The notes under the pieces: generated by a model | Database searches by the model: none | Told to the model about the DNA's origin: nothing | Seen by the model: the letters and a program-made list of their open reading frames with translations, nothing else | Position numbers and translations under genes: made by a program | Shown here: piece by piece, positions 1 through 10,893 of the stretch | Position numbering within the stretch: position 1 is the first letter of the stretch | Layout of the letters: every line of letters starts with the position of its first letter | Source of the DNA: Clavibacter michiganensis subsp. tessellarius | GTDB taxonomy: Bacteria > Actinomycetota > Actinomycetes > Actinomycetales > Microbacteriaceae | Reading direction: 5' to 3' | DNA length: 64,000 nucleotides | Assembly (NCBI RefSeq): GCF_021922985.1 | Contig: NZ_CP040788.1 | Span: forward strand, 62,001-126,000

Positions 1-2
1 CT

Positions 3-2735
3 GACCTGGACGCCCTGGACATCGATGTGGTCGACGCAGTGGACGCGCTGGACGTGGACACGACGGACCTCGACGGGACGGACGCGGACACGATCGACAC
101 GGATGCTGACGTCCTAGACGTCGTCGACGTGGCGGATGTGGTGGTGGATGCTGGTGCGGATGTGATCGACGCGGGCGATGTGCTCGACGTGGACGGCGGC
201 CTGGACGTGCTCGACACGGATGCCGCTGACCTCGACGCACTGGACATCGACGTGGTCGATGTCGTGGACGCGCTGGATGTCGACACGACGGACCTGGACG
301 GGACCGACGTGGACACGGTCGACACGGATGCTGACGTCCTGGACGTCGTCGACGTGGCGGACGTGGTCGTGGATGCCGGTGCGGACGTGATAGACGCCGG
401 TGACGTGCTCGACGTGGACGGCGGCCTGGACGTGCTCGACACGGACGCTGCTGATCTGGATGCCCTGGACGTCGATGTGGTCGATGTGGTCGACGCGCTG
501 GACGTGGACACGACGGACCTCGACGGGACCGACGCGGACACGATCGACACCGATGCCGACGTCCTTGATGTCGTCGACGTGGCGGACGTGGTCGTGGATG
601 CCGGTGCGGACGTGATCGACGCGGGCGATGTGCTCGACGTGGACGGCGGGCTAGACGTGCTCGACGCGGACGCCGCTGATCTCGACGCCCTGGACATCGA
701 TGTGGTCGACGTGGTCGACGCCCTCGATGTCGACACGACGGACCTCGACGGGACCGACGTAGACACGATCGACACCGACACCGACGCCGATGTGCTCGAT
801 GTCGTCGACGTCGCCGATGTGGTGGTGGATGCCGGTGCTGACGTGATCGACGCGGGCGATGTGCTCGATGTGGACGGCGGGCTGGACGTGCTCGACACGG
901 ATGCTGCTGATCTCGACGCGCTGGACATCGACGTGGTCGACGTGGTCGACGCCCTGGATGTCGACACGACGGACCTCGACGGGACGGACGCCGACACGGT
1001 GGACGTGATCGTGGACGCCGGCGCGGATGTCCTGGATGCCGGTGACGTGCTCGACGTCGACGGCGGCCTGGACGTGCTCGACACGGACGCTGCTGACCTG
1101 GATGCCCTGGACGTCGACGTGGTCGACGTGGTCGACGTGGTCGATGCCCTGGACGTGGACACGACCGACCTCGACGGGACGGACGCCGACACGGTCGACG
1201 CCGACCTGGACAGCGCGGACGTGATCGACGCCGGTGACGTGCTCGACCTCGAGGGCGTCGACTCCGACGCCAACGACTCGGACGACTCGACGGACATCTC
1301 GTTCGACCTCGACGTGGCGGACGCGGACACCGCGGACGTCGCCGACGTGGTCGCCGACCTCGACGTGACCGACGCGGACACCGCGGACGTGATCGTGGAC
1401 GCCGGGGACGTGGTCGACGTGGACGGTGGCTTGGACGTGCTCGACACGGACGCCGCTGACCTGGACGCGCTGGACCTCGACGTGGTCGATGTCGTGGACG
1501 CGCTGGACGTGGACACGACCGACCTCGACGGGACGGATGCCGACACGGTCGACGCCGACCTGGACAGCGCGGACGTGATCGACGCCGGTGACGTGCTCGA
1601 CCTCGAGGGCGTCGACTCCGACGCCAACGACTCGGACGACTCGACGGACATCTCGTTCGACCTCGACGTGGCGGACGCGGACACCGCGGACGCGACGGAC
1701 GCGGCCGATGTGGTCGACGCCGACGGTGACGACGTCTCCGACGTGGTCGACGCCGACGGGAACGACGTCTCCGACGTGGTCGACGCCGACGGGGTCGATG
1801 CGGTCGACTCGGTCGACGCGGCCGATGGTGACAACGACGCCGACAACGATGCCGACGGTGACAACGACGCGGACAACGACGGCGACAACGACGTCGACGG
1901 TGACAACGACGCGGACAACGACGGCGACAACGACGCTGACGGTGACAACGACGCCGACAACGACGGCAGCGACGATGTGGCCGACGCAGTCGACGCGACG
2001 GATGCCGCTGACGCGACGGATGCCGCTGACGCGACGGATGCCGCTGACGCGACGGATGCCGTGGACGCGACGGATGCCGTGGACGCGACGGATGCCGTGG
2101 ACGCGACGGACGCTGCTGACGCGACGGACGCCGCTGACGCGACGGACGCCGCTGACGCCGCCGACGCCGATGCCGCGGACGCCGCGGACGCCGCCGACGC
2201 GGACGCCGCTGACGCCGCCGACGCCGCCGACGCCACGGACGCCGCCGACGGCGGCACCGACGGCAGCGAGCTCCGCACCCTCGCCTCGGTCCGCTTCTTC
2301 GAGGTCATGCGCGGCATGGGCATCGACCAGGAGGTGACCGCCGTCGGGTTCATGCCCGGTGAGACGGTCTCCGCCACGGTCAACTCCACGCCGATGCCGC
2401 TGCCGGACCAGATCGCCCCCGCGAACGGGCAGGTGACCTTCACCTTCCCGATCCACGAGGACTTCGAGATCGGTCAGCACTCGGTCACCATCTCGGGCAG
2501 CGTGACCGGCCCGGTGGACGTGGCGAACACGCGGTTCTCGGTCATCGGCCAGACGGTCCCGGCCGGCCTGCCGAGCACCCCGATCCGCGGAGGGACCGGC
2601 GGCTACGGCGGCGGGATCCTCCCGGTGACGGGCGGTGACGCCGACGGGATGCTCTTCCTCGGCGGCATCGCGCTCCTGATGATGCTGACGGGCGCCGGTG
2701 CCCTGCACCGCGGCCGTCGCAGCCGCCAGGCGTGA
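3..2735 (+). CDS. Giant Asp-rich repeat surface protein with LPVTG sortase anchor (5' end outside window)
   Basis: The frame is open from the first bases of the window in the same repeat pattern, so the gene begins upstream; a GTG at 27 lies inside a repeat and is not the start. About 740 visible residues are repeats with Asp at alternating 3- and 2-residue steps (as in VDALDVDTTDLDGTD), followed by a DGDND stretch resembling thrombospondin type 3 Ca-binding repeats and a DATDAAD stretch. A non-repetitive Ig-like domain (about 2270-2560; GFMPGE motif) leads to LPVTG (2619-2633), a hydrophobic segment and an Arg-rich tail, the standard sorting signal. It is therefore probably a wall-linked, extremely acidic adhesin or cation-binding surface protein. 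The ligand is unknown. A 16-bp hairpin follows the stop. Confidence 0.85.
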   Translation, partial: DLDALDIDVVDAVDALDVDTTDLDGTDADTIDTDADVLDVVDVADVVVDAGADVIDAGDVLDVDGGLDVLDTDAADLDALDIDVVDVVDALDVDTTDLDGTDVDTVDTDADVLDVVDVADVVVDAGADVIDAGDVLDVDGGLDVLDTDAADLDALDVDVVDVVDALDVDTTDLDGTDADTIDTDADVLDVVDVADVVVDAGADVIDAGDVLDVDGGLDVLDADAADLDALDIDVVDVVDALDVDTTDLDGTDVDTIDTDTDADVLDVVDVADVVVDAGADVIDAGDVLDVDGGLDVLDTDAADLDALDIDVVDVVDALDVDTTDLDGTDADTVDVIVDAGADVLDAGDVLDVDGGLDVLDTDAADLDALDVDVVDVVDVVDALDVDTTDLDGTDADTVDADLDSADVIDAGDVLDLEGVDSDANDSDDSTDISFDLDVADADTADVADVVADLDVTDADTADVIVDAGDVVDVDGGLDVLDTDAADLDALDLDVVDVVDALDVDTTDLDGTDADTVDADLDSADVIDAGDVLDLEGVDSDANDSDDSTDISFDLDVADADTADATDAADVVDADGDDVSDVVDADGNDVSDVVDADGVDAVDSVDAADGDNDADNDADGDNDADNDGDNDVDGDNDADNDGDNDADGDNDADNDGSDDVADAVDATDAADATDAADATDAADATDAVDATDAVDATDAVDATDAADATDAADATDAADAADADAADAADAADADAADAADAADATDAADGGTDGSELRTLASVRFFEVMRGMGIDQEVTAVGFMPGETVSATVNSTPMPLPDQIAPANGQVTFTFPIHEDFEIGQHSVTISGSVTGPVDVANTRFSVIGQTVPAGLPSTPIRGGTGGYGGGILPVTGGDADGMLFLGGIALLMMLTGAGALHRGRRSRQA
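39..1139 (+). repeat. Tandem 75-residue (225-bp) Asp-rich repeat units
   Basis: Unit starts (codons for VDALD) lie at 39, 264, 489, 714 and 945. The first three spacings are exactly 225 bases; the fourth is 231 through a two-residue TD insertion. A shortened fifth unit follows and the motif recurs at 1140 and 1494. Copies are nearly identical in protein but differ at many third codon positions. Confidence 0.9.
1149..1692 (+). repeat. Near-identical 190-bp direct repeat pair inside the Asp-rich gene
   Basis: Bases 1149-1338 and 1503-1692 match with one difference (C1184 versus T1538); 1185-1338 equals 1539-1692 exactly (154 bp, offset 354). The pair encodes a Ser/Asp-containing segment (DSDANDSDDSTD) and looks like a recent internal duplication. 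Confidence 0.9.
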
Positions 2736-2753
2736 CGCACCGCTGACGCGGGC

Positions 2754-2791
2754 GGGCGGGTGATCCGGCACGACAGCCGGGTCACCCGCCC
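2754..2791 (+). terminator. Hairpin terminator of the LPVTG surface protein gene
   Basis: Arms 2754-2769 and 2776-2791 form a 16-bp stem with one G-U pair and a 6-base loop, 18 bases after the stop. There is no T tract, as is usual in high-GC actinobacteria. Confidence 0.75.
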
Positions 2792-2830
2792 TCCCGCTCC
2801 CGCCGTCCGCCTCGCGGGGCGACCGGCGCA

Positions 2831-2875
2831 GCACGACCCGCACGACCCGCACGACGAGCACGACCAGCACGACGG
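2831..2875 (+). repeat. Five 9-bp tandem repeats in an intergenic leader
   Basis: GCACGACNN occurs five times head to tail at 2831, 2840, 2849, 2858 and 2867. It lies between the terminator and the start of the DUF5819 gene. In that gene's frame it would read as His-Asp repeats, but no start codon lies between the terminator and 2940. Confidence 0.7.
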
Positions 2876-2939
2876 CTCGGCAGGATCCACCCGCTCCCGC
2901 CGCCGACAGGACCCACCCGACGCACGAGGGGGACGGCGC

Positions 2940-3836
2940 ATGACCGACACGACCCACCACCACGACACCGGCACCGACGATGCCCGGGACGCCGACGGCC
3001 TCGACGCCGACGCCGACGCCGAGTCCGACACCGACGCGACCGCCTCGCCGCCGCCCGCGGATCCGCCCGGAGCGCATGCCCGGGACCGCCGGCCGCTCAC
3101 CCGCGGCGCCCGCATCGGCACCGCGATCGCCGCGCTCGTCGTCGCCGTCTACGTCGCGACCACGATCCTCATGGTCGTCCCGCAGACCTCCACGACCCGC
3201 GCGCTCACCGCCCCGGCCCGCCCCTACTTCGGCCAGCAGTGGAACGTGTTCGCCCCCTCCATCCAGAAGACGAACCGCTACCTCCAGATGCAGGCGCAGT
3301 GGCGCGACGGCTCGGGCGCGCTGGTGAAGAGCGAGTGGGTGGACATCACGGACGCCGAGTACGAGTCGGGCGACGGGCACGTCCAGGCGTCGCGGGCCAA
3401 CAAGCAGAGCGCGAACCTCCTCAAGACCTACAGCGCCCGCTACCTCGCCCTCAGCGAGGAGCAGCGGGCCGTCGCGCGGGACACCTTCATCCGCCGCACC
3501 GACGACGGCTTCGCGGCCAAGACGCCGACCTCGCTCGTCCAGCAGCTCACCGGCCTCACCGAGGGCACGAGCGGCCGCGTCGTCTCGTTCCTCCGCTACG
3601 ACTACGTGATGAAGGAGTTCGCGACCTACTGGGGCACGGCCTACTTCGGCCGCGACGTGGAGCGGGTCCGCTGGCGCATCGTCACGACGCGCCCCAACGA
3701 CTTCGAGCACCGGCTCGACCAGGAGCGCCAGTTCGCGCCCTCGGTCCGCACCTTCGGATGGCGTCACGTCGACGACGTCATCGACCCCCGGGCGCTCGGC
3801 GCCTACCAGGCAGTGGTGGAGAGGTACGCACGATGA
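2940..3836 (+). CDS. DUF5819 family membrane-anchored protein
   Basis: 298 residues. The ATG at 2940 follows GAGGGGGA; a GTG at 2760 in the same frame sits inside the terminator hairpin and is rejected. The N-terminal 50 residues are His/Asp-rich and low in complexity. One transmembrane segment (about residues 54-80) is followed by an extracytoplasmic-type domain with the WNVFAPSIQKTNRYLQ signature I associate with DUF5819. The function of this family is unknown to me. The stop overlaps the next gene's start (ATGA), so it is probably translated with the HTTM protein as a two-component membrane unit. The assignment is from memory of the family pattern. Confidence 0.7.
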   Translation: MTDTTHHHDTGTDDARDADGLDADADAESDTDATASPPPADPPGAHARDRRPLTRGARIGTAIAALVVAVYVATTILMVVPQTSTTRALTAPARPYFGQQWNVFAPSIQKTNRYLQMQAQWRDGSGALVKSEWVDITDAEYESGDGHVQASRANKQSANLLKTYSARYLALSEEQRAVARDTFIRRTDDGFAAKTPTSLVQQLTGLTEGTSGRVVSFLRYDYVMKEFATYWGTAYFGRDVERVRWRIVTTRPNDFEHRLDQERQFAPSVRTFGWRHVDDVIDPRALGAYQAVVERYAR

Positions 3837-5029
3837 GCACCCGCACGGACGACACCCGTCCCGCCGACCGTCCCGTCCCCGAGGCCCCTCGCACCGGCCC
3901 GCGCGCCCAGGCGGCAGCGCGGTTCCGCCAGGTGGTGCAGGACCGCGAGCTGCTGCGTGCGCTCCGCGACCCGCGCGGCTGGCCGCGCGGCGTCGCCACC
4001 TGGATGACCGAGCGGGAGCACGCGACGTACAGCTTCGCCGCGCTCCGCATCACGCTCGGCTCCGTGATCCTGCTGGTGCTCGTCACCTGCTTCGCCGACC
4101 GGCACTACCTCTGGGGCGTCGGATCCCGGTTCATCGACCCCGAGGCCAGCCGCCGCGGGTGGCCGCCGTTCTTCGAGGGCCTCTTCTCCAAGACCGACGC
4201 GACGCTGTTCGACCTCGCCTACCTCGCCCTGGCGGCGCTCGCGGTGCTGTTCACGCTCGGCTGGCGCACCCGGATCGTGACGCCGTTCCTCCTGCTGCTC
4301 TGGATCAGCCTCTCCACCAACAGCACGCTGCTCAGCAACGGCGGCGACACCGTGCTGCGGCTCACGCTGTTCTTCGCGCTCTTCGCGGACCTGTCGCGGC
4401 ACTTCTCGCTCGACGCCGTGCGCCGCCGCCGCGAGGCCGAGCCGGGCGCCCGGCGTCCGTCGTCCGCCGTGGTCGCGACGCGTCGCCTCGTGGCGCGGAT
4501 CCCGCGGCTCGTGCCGGTGCTCCTGCACAACACCGCGCTGGTGCTGTCGGCGTACCAGATCATGCTCATCTACGTGAACTCCGCGTTCCTCAAGCTGCAG
4601 GGGGAGGAGTGGCGCAACGGCTCGGCCACCTACTACTCGCTCGTCATCGACGGGTACCGCCCGTGGCCGTGGATCAACGACCTCCTCGTGCAGTCGAGCA
4701 TCGGCATCGCGCTGGCGAGCCTCGCGGCGGTGGCGTTCCAGGGCCTGTTCCCGCTGCTGATCCTCTGGCGGCCGACGCGCATCGTGGCGCTCGTGGTCAT
4801 CACGGGCATGCACGTGATGATCGGCGTGCTGCTCGGCCTGTGGCCGTTCTCGCTCGCGATGATCGCGCTCGACTTCCTCTTCGTGCGCGATGCGACCTGG
4901 CGGGAGGGGCTCGCGCTCCTCGGGCGCTGGCGGTCGCGGGCGCCCGGGCGGATGCGCGAGGGCGGGGCCGTCCACGGGCGCCGCGCCTCCTCCCCAGCCG
5001 CGTCCGTCGAGGCCCCGGCCGAGGCCTGA
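3833..5029 (+). CDS. HTTM-domain multi-pass membrane protein
   Basis: 398 residues starting at the ATG that overlaps the previous stop by 4 bases. After a basic cytoplasmic N-terminus (about 60 residues), the segment around FAALRITLGSVILLVLV opens several hydrophobic helices, with the overall look of the HTTM (vitamin K-dependent gamma-carboxylase-like) membrane domain. The large lumenal part of true carboxylases is missing, since the protein is about half their length, so carboxylase activity should not be assumed. Its partner is the DUF5819 protein. The next gene, dnaX, has its own promoter 34 bases downstream. Confidence 0.65.
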   Translation: MSTRTDDTRPADRPVPEAPRTGPRAQAAARFRQVVQDRELLRALRDPRGWPRGVATWMTEREHATYSFAALRITLGSVILLVLVTCFADRHYLWGVGSRFIDPEASRRGWPPFFEGLFSKTDATLFDLAYLALAALAVLFTLGWRTRIVTPFLLLLWISLSTNSTLLSNGGDTVLRLTLFFALFADLSRHFSLDAVRRRREAEPGARRPSSAVVATRRLVARIPRLVPVLLHNTALVLSAYQIMLIYVNSAFLKLQGEEWRNGSATYYSLVIDGYRPWPWINDLLVQSSIGIALASLAAVAFQGLFPLLILWRPTRIVALVVITGMHVMIGVLLGLWPFSLAMIALDFLFVRDATWREGLALLGRWRSRAPGRMREGGAVHGRRASSPAASVEAPAEA

Positions 5030-5062
5030 CCGGAGGGCGGCGGCGCGGTCGGGGGTGCCCGG

Positions 5063-5068
5063 TATCCT
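5063..5068 (+). promoter_or_regulatory. -10 box of dnaX (leaderless)
   Basis: TATCCT lies 7 bases before the GTG at 5076, which places the transcript start at or next to the start codon. Confidence 0.55.
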
Positions 5069-5075
5069 CGGGATC

Positions 5076-7694
5076 GTGGTCACCGCCCTGTATCGCCGTT
5101 ATCGGCCAGAGAACTTCGCCGAGCTCATCGGCCAGACGCAGGTGACGGATCCGCTGCGCACCGCGCTCCGCACCAACCGCGTCAACCACGCGTACCTCTT
5201 CAGCGGTCCGCGCGGCTGCGGCAAGACCACGTCGGCCCGCATCCTCGCGCGCTGCCTCAACTGCGCCGAGGGGCCCACCGACACCCCGTGCGGCGTCTGC
5301 CCGAGCTGCGTCGAGCTCAGCCGCGACGGCAGCGGCTCGCTCGACGTGGTCGAGATCGACGCCGCGAGCCACAACGGCGTCGACGACGCGCGCGACATCC
5401 GCGAGCGCGCGGTCTTCGCGCCGGCGCGCGACCGCTACAAGATCTTCATCCTCGACGAGGCGCACATGGTCACGCCGCAGGGCTTCAACGCGCTGCTCAA
5501 GATCGTGGAGGAGCCGCCGGAGCACGTGAAGTTCATCTTCGCCACCACCGAGCCCGACAAGGTCATCGGCACCATCCGCTCCCGCACGCACCACTACCCG
5601 TTCCGGCTCGTGCCGCCCGCGCAGATGCTCGACTACGTGGAGCACCTGTCGCGCGAGGAGGGCGTGCAGGTGGCACCCGGCGTTCTGCCGCTCGTCGTCC
5701 GCGCCGGCGGGGGATCGGTGCGCGACACCCTCTCGCTGCTCGACCAGCTCATCGCGGGCTCGGAGGACGAGAGCGTCGAGTACGAGCGCGCCGTCGCGCT
5801 GCTCGGCTACACGCACGCCGCCCTGCTCGACGAGGTCATCGACGCGGTCGCCCGGCACGACGCGGCGGGCGCCTTCGCCGGGGTCGACCGGGTCATCCAG
5901 ACCGGCCAGGATCCGCGCCGCTTCGTGGAGGACCTCCTCGAGCGCCTGCGCGACCTCATCATCGTCGGCGCCACGTCCGTCGAGGGCGCGGCCGCCGTGC
6001 TCCGCGGCACCCCGGAGGACGAGCTCGAGCGCATGCGCGCCCAGGCCGTCGCCTTCGGTGCCGTCGAGCTGTCGCGGGCGGCCGACGTGGTCAACGCCGC
6101 CCTCACGGAGATGACGGGCGCCACCTCGCCGCGCCTCCACCTCGAGCTCCTGGTCGCGCGCGTGCTCGTGCCCGCCAGCGACGACACGCATCGCGGCGCC
6201 CTCGCCCGCGTCGAGCGCCTCGAGCGCCGGGTGGGCGTCGCGGACGCGGGGGCGGATCCGGTGCCCGCCGCCTCTGCTGCTGCTCCGGCCGCCGCTGCGC
6301 CCGCCGCGGCTCCGGCCGCGGCGGCGTCCGCGCGCGCCGTCGCACCCGCTGCGGCTCCGGCACCGGCCGCGGCACCTCCTGCCGCGCCCGCTGCGGCACC
6401 CGCCGCAGCGCCGGCGTCCGCGCCGCCCGCCGCTCCCGGGCCGGATGCCGTCGAGGCCCCGTCGGCACCCGCCGTGGCCCCGGGGGCCACCGCGCCGGAG
6501 CCGTCCGCACCCACCCGCGGCGCGGGGACCGCCGCGTCCGACACCGCGGCGGCCCCCTCGGCGACGACGCCCGCGCCCGCCGCCGCGACGCCCGCGCCCG
6601 CCGCCGCGACGCCCGCGCCCGTCGGGCCGGTCACGTTCGAGCAGCTCCGCGACTCCTGGCCGTCGGTCGTCGAGGCCGTCGAGAAGGCGAAGCGCAGCGC
6701 GTGGCTCGTCGCCGTCACGGCCACGCCGCGGGCCCTCGCCGGCGACGTCCTCACGCTCTCCTTCGTCAGCGCCAACGACGCCGAGCGGTTCAAGGAGCGC
6801 GGCGTGCCCGGGCAGGGCGTCAGCGACATCCTCCGCACCGCGATCCTCGACGTGCTCGGCCTCCGCGTGAAGTTCATCGCGCGGGTCGAGCCCCACGGCG
6901 GCACCCCGGCTCCGGCCGGCACGACCGCCCCGGCGCCGACGGGCGGGAACTCCGCGCCCGCCACGCCTCCCGCCGCACCGGCACGGGCCTCGGGGACCGG
7001 CGGCGGCTCCCGATCCGCGGAGAACGCGTCCGCGACGACCGCGCACGACGGCGGCGCTCCCGCGGCGGGATCGACCGCACCGGCCGCCGCGCCCGGCCCT
7101 CGCGCCACGTCGACGCCTCCCGCGAAGACCACCCCGTCCGGCGGCGGATGGGCCACCGTCGCGATCCCCACGTCCGACCCCGGCGCGAGCGATCCCGCCC
7201 CGGACCGGCGCGCTCCCGCCGGGCGTCCCGAGCGCACCGCACCGTCCACGCCGACGGCCGCGCCCGCCGCGGCGGCCGCGCCCGCCGCGTCGCCGTCCCC
7301 GTCCCCCGCGAGCACGCCCGGCGCGACCCCCCGCGGATCCGCGGTCGTCCCGGACGCGCACGTGCCCGACTTCGAGGAGCCGGAGCCCGACGAGTTCGGC
7401 CCCGCGGAGCCCGGCTGGGCCACCGGCGGCGGCTCGCACGACTCCGCCCCGCCGATCTCGCGCCCGGCCCCGGCCCCGGCCGCCGCGCCGCGGACCGCCA
7501 CCCCGGCCGCCGCACCCGCGCCCGACGCCACGGCCGGAGCCGCCCCCTCCGCGAAGGCGGCCCCGTCCACCAAGGCCGCCCCGCAGCGCTACGGCGAGTC
7601 CGTCGTCCGCGAGATCCTCCAGGCGAGCTTCATCGAGGAGAAGCCCGTCGAGCGCAAGGCCCGCCCCACCATCCGCCCCACAGGTCAGGACTAG
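5076..7694 (+). CDS. dnaX: DNA polymerase III subunits gamma/tau
   Basis: 872 residues from a GTG giving MVTALYRRYRPENFAELIGQ, the conserved N-terminus. It is the clamp-loader ATPase. Walker A GPRGCGKTT is at residues 44-52, followed by a zinc module (CLNC...CGVCPSC), DEAH box (ILDEAH), EEPPEHVKFIFATTEPDKV and the SRT arginine-finger region. After about residue 370 it becomes Ala/Pro-rich and low in complexity on both sides of a folded domain (about 520-610) resembling the tau C-terminal region. It ends in a basic tail. No ribosomal frameshift site for a separate gamma product was recognised. recR follows after 6 bases, so the two are co-transcribed. The usual ybaB gene between them is absent. 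Confidence 0.97.
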   Translation: MVTALYRRYRPENFAELIGQTQVTDPLRTALRTNRVNHAYLFSGPRGCGKTTSARILARCLNCAEGPTDTPCGVCPSCVELSRDGSGSLDVVEIDAASHNGVDDARDIRERAVFAPARDRYKIFILDEAHMVTPQGFNALLKIVEEPPEHVKFIFATTEPDKVIGTIRSRTHHYPFRLVPPAQMLDYVEHLSREEGVQVAPGVLPLVVRAGGGSVRDTLSLLDQLIAGSEDESVEYERAVALLGYTHAALLDEVIDAVARHDAAGAFAGVDRVIQTGQDPRRFVEDLLERLRDLIIVGATSVEGAAAVLRGTPEDELERMRAQAVAFGAVELSRAADVVNAALTEMTGATSPRLHLELLVARVLVPASDDTHRGALARVERLERRVGVADAGADPVPAASAAAPAAAAPAAAPAAAASARAVAPAAAPAPAAAPPAAPAAAPAAAPASAPPAAPGPDAVEAPSAPAVAPGATAPEPSAPTRGAGTAASDTAAAPSATTPAPAAATPAPAAATPAPVGPVTFEQLRDSWPSVVEAVEKAKRSAWLVAVTATPRALAGDVLTLSFVSANDAERFKERGVPGQGVSDILRTAILDVLGLRVKFIARVEPHGGTPAPAGTTAPAPTGGNSAPATPPAAPARASGTGGGSRSAENASATTAHDGGAPAAGSTAPAAAPGPRATSTPPAKTTPSGGGWATVAIPTSDPGASDPAPDRRAPAGRPERTAPSTPTAAPAAAAAPAASPSPSPASTPGATPRGSAVVPDAHVPDFEEPEPDEFGPAEPGWATGGGSHDSAPPISRPAPAPAAAPRTATPAAAPAPDATAGAAPSAKAAPSTKAAPQRYGESVVREILQASFIEEKPVERKARPTIRPTGQD

Positions 7695-7700
7695 CGCCGC

Positions 7701-8300
7701 ATGTACGAGGGAATCGTCCAGGAGCTGATCGACGAGCTCGGCCGCCTGCCGGGCATCGGCCCGAAGTCCGCCCAGCGCATCGCGTTCCACATCCTCCAGA
7801 CCGAGACGTTCGACGTCTCGCGCCTCGCCGAGGTGCTCACCGTCGTCCGCGACAAGGTCCGCTTCTGCGCCATCTGCGGCAACGTGAGCGAGGAGGAGAC
7901 CTGCGGCATCTGCCGCGATCCCCGCCGCAGCCCCGCCACCATCTGCGTCGTCGAGGAGGCCAAGGACGTCGTCGCCATCGAGCGCACGCGCGAGTTCCGC
8001 GGGCTCTACCATGTCCTCGGCGGGGCCATCAGCCCCATCGACGGCATCGGACCGGACGACCTCCGCATCCGCCAGCTCATGCAGCGCCTCGCCGACGCCA
8101 CGGTCACCGAGGTCATCATCGCCACGGATCCGAACCTGGAGGGCGAGGCGACCGCCACCTACCTCTCGCGGCTGCTCTCCACCTTCGACATCCGCGTCAC
8201 GCGCCTCGCCTCCGGCCTCCCCGTCGGCGGCGACCTCGAGTACGCCGACGAGGTCACCCTCGGCCGCGCCTTCGAGGGCCGGCGCCTCGTTGGGGAGTGA
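7701..8300 (+). CDS. recR: Recombination mediator protein RecR
   Basis: 199 residues, the normal length. The N-terminal helix-hairpin-helix has [17 protein letters not shown]; four cysteines (56, 59, 68, 71; CAIC...CGIC) form the zinc finger; the Toprim domain starts at [14 protein letters not shown] and includes [19 protein letters not shown]. RecR works with RecO and RecF to load RecA at gaps. Translation is probably continuous with dnaX, 6 bases upstream. The lysC promoter lies just behind the stop. Confidence 0.97.
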   Translation: MYEGIVQELIDELGRLPGIGPKSAQRIAFHILQTETFDVSRLAEVLTVVRDKVRFCAICGNVSEEETCGICRDPRRSPATICVVEEAKDVVAIERTREFRGLYHVLGGAISPIDGIGPDDLRIRQLMQRLADATVTEVIIATDPNLEGEATATYLSRLLSTFDIRVTRLASGLPVGGDLEYADEVTLGRAFEGRRLVGE

Positions 8301-8346
8301 CCGCGCGCCCCTGCGTCATGCGGCGGATCCGCGGATGCCGCCCCCA

Positions 8347-8352
8347 TATGAT
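8347..8352 (+). promoter_or_regulatory. -10 box for lysC-asd
   Basis: TATGAT lies 45 bases before the lysC GTG, giving a leader of about 40 bases that carries the Shine-Dalgarno AGGAG. Confidence 0.5.
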
Positions 8353-8397
8353 CGTGATCCGGGCCGCCCGCGCCCACCCGAACCCCAGGAGTCGCCC

Positions 8398-10806
<2,409 letters not shown>

Positions 10807-10844
10807 CCCCTCCCCAGCTGCGCGCGGAAGGGTGCCCGTACCAC

Positions 10845-10870
10845 CCGGCGGCCCTCCGGAGGGCCGCCGG
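10845..10870 (+). terminator. Palindromic terminator of lysC-asd
   Basis: A perfect 13-bp inverted repeat with no unpaired spacer (10845-10857 and 10858-10870) lies 38 bases after the asd stop and just before the mqo promoter. Confidence 0.7.
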
Positions 10871-10880
10871 AGGGCGGGCG

Positions 10881-10886
10881 TACACT
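10881..10886 (+). promoter_or_regulatory. -10 box of mqo (leaderless)
   Basis: TACACT is followed by 7 bases and the GTG at 10894. No Shine-Dalgarno lies between. Confidence 0.6.
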
Positions 10887-10893
10887 GATCGGC

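Noticed and set aside
1978..2250. CRISPR-like short tandem array
   Set aside because: The repeats have no unique spacers and are in-frame coding (DATDAAD).
651..3767. A 1038-codon open frame on the minus strand across the Asp-rich repeats
   Set aside because: It is the complement of GAC/GTC repeats, giving Val/His/Arg repeats with no domain, and it runs into the DUF5819 gene. The plus frame has the sorting signal.
5030..5075. Signal recognition particle RNA next to dnaX, as in other actinobacteria
   Set aside because: Only 46 bases separate the HTTM gene from dnaX, too little for that RNA.
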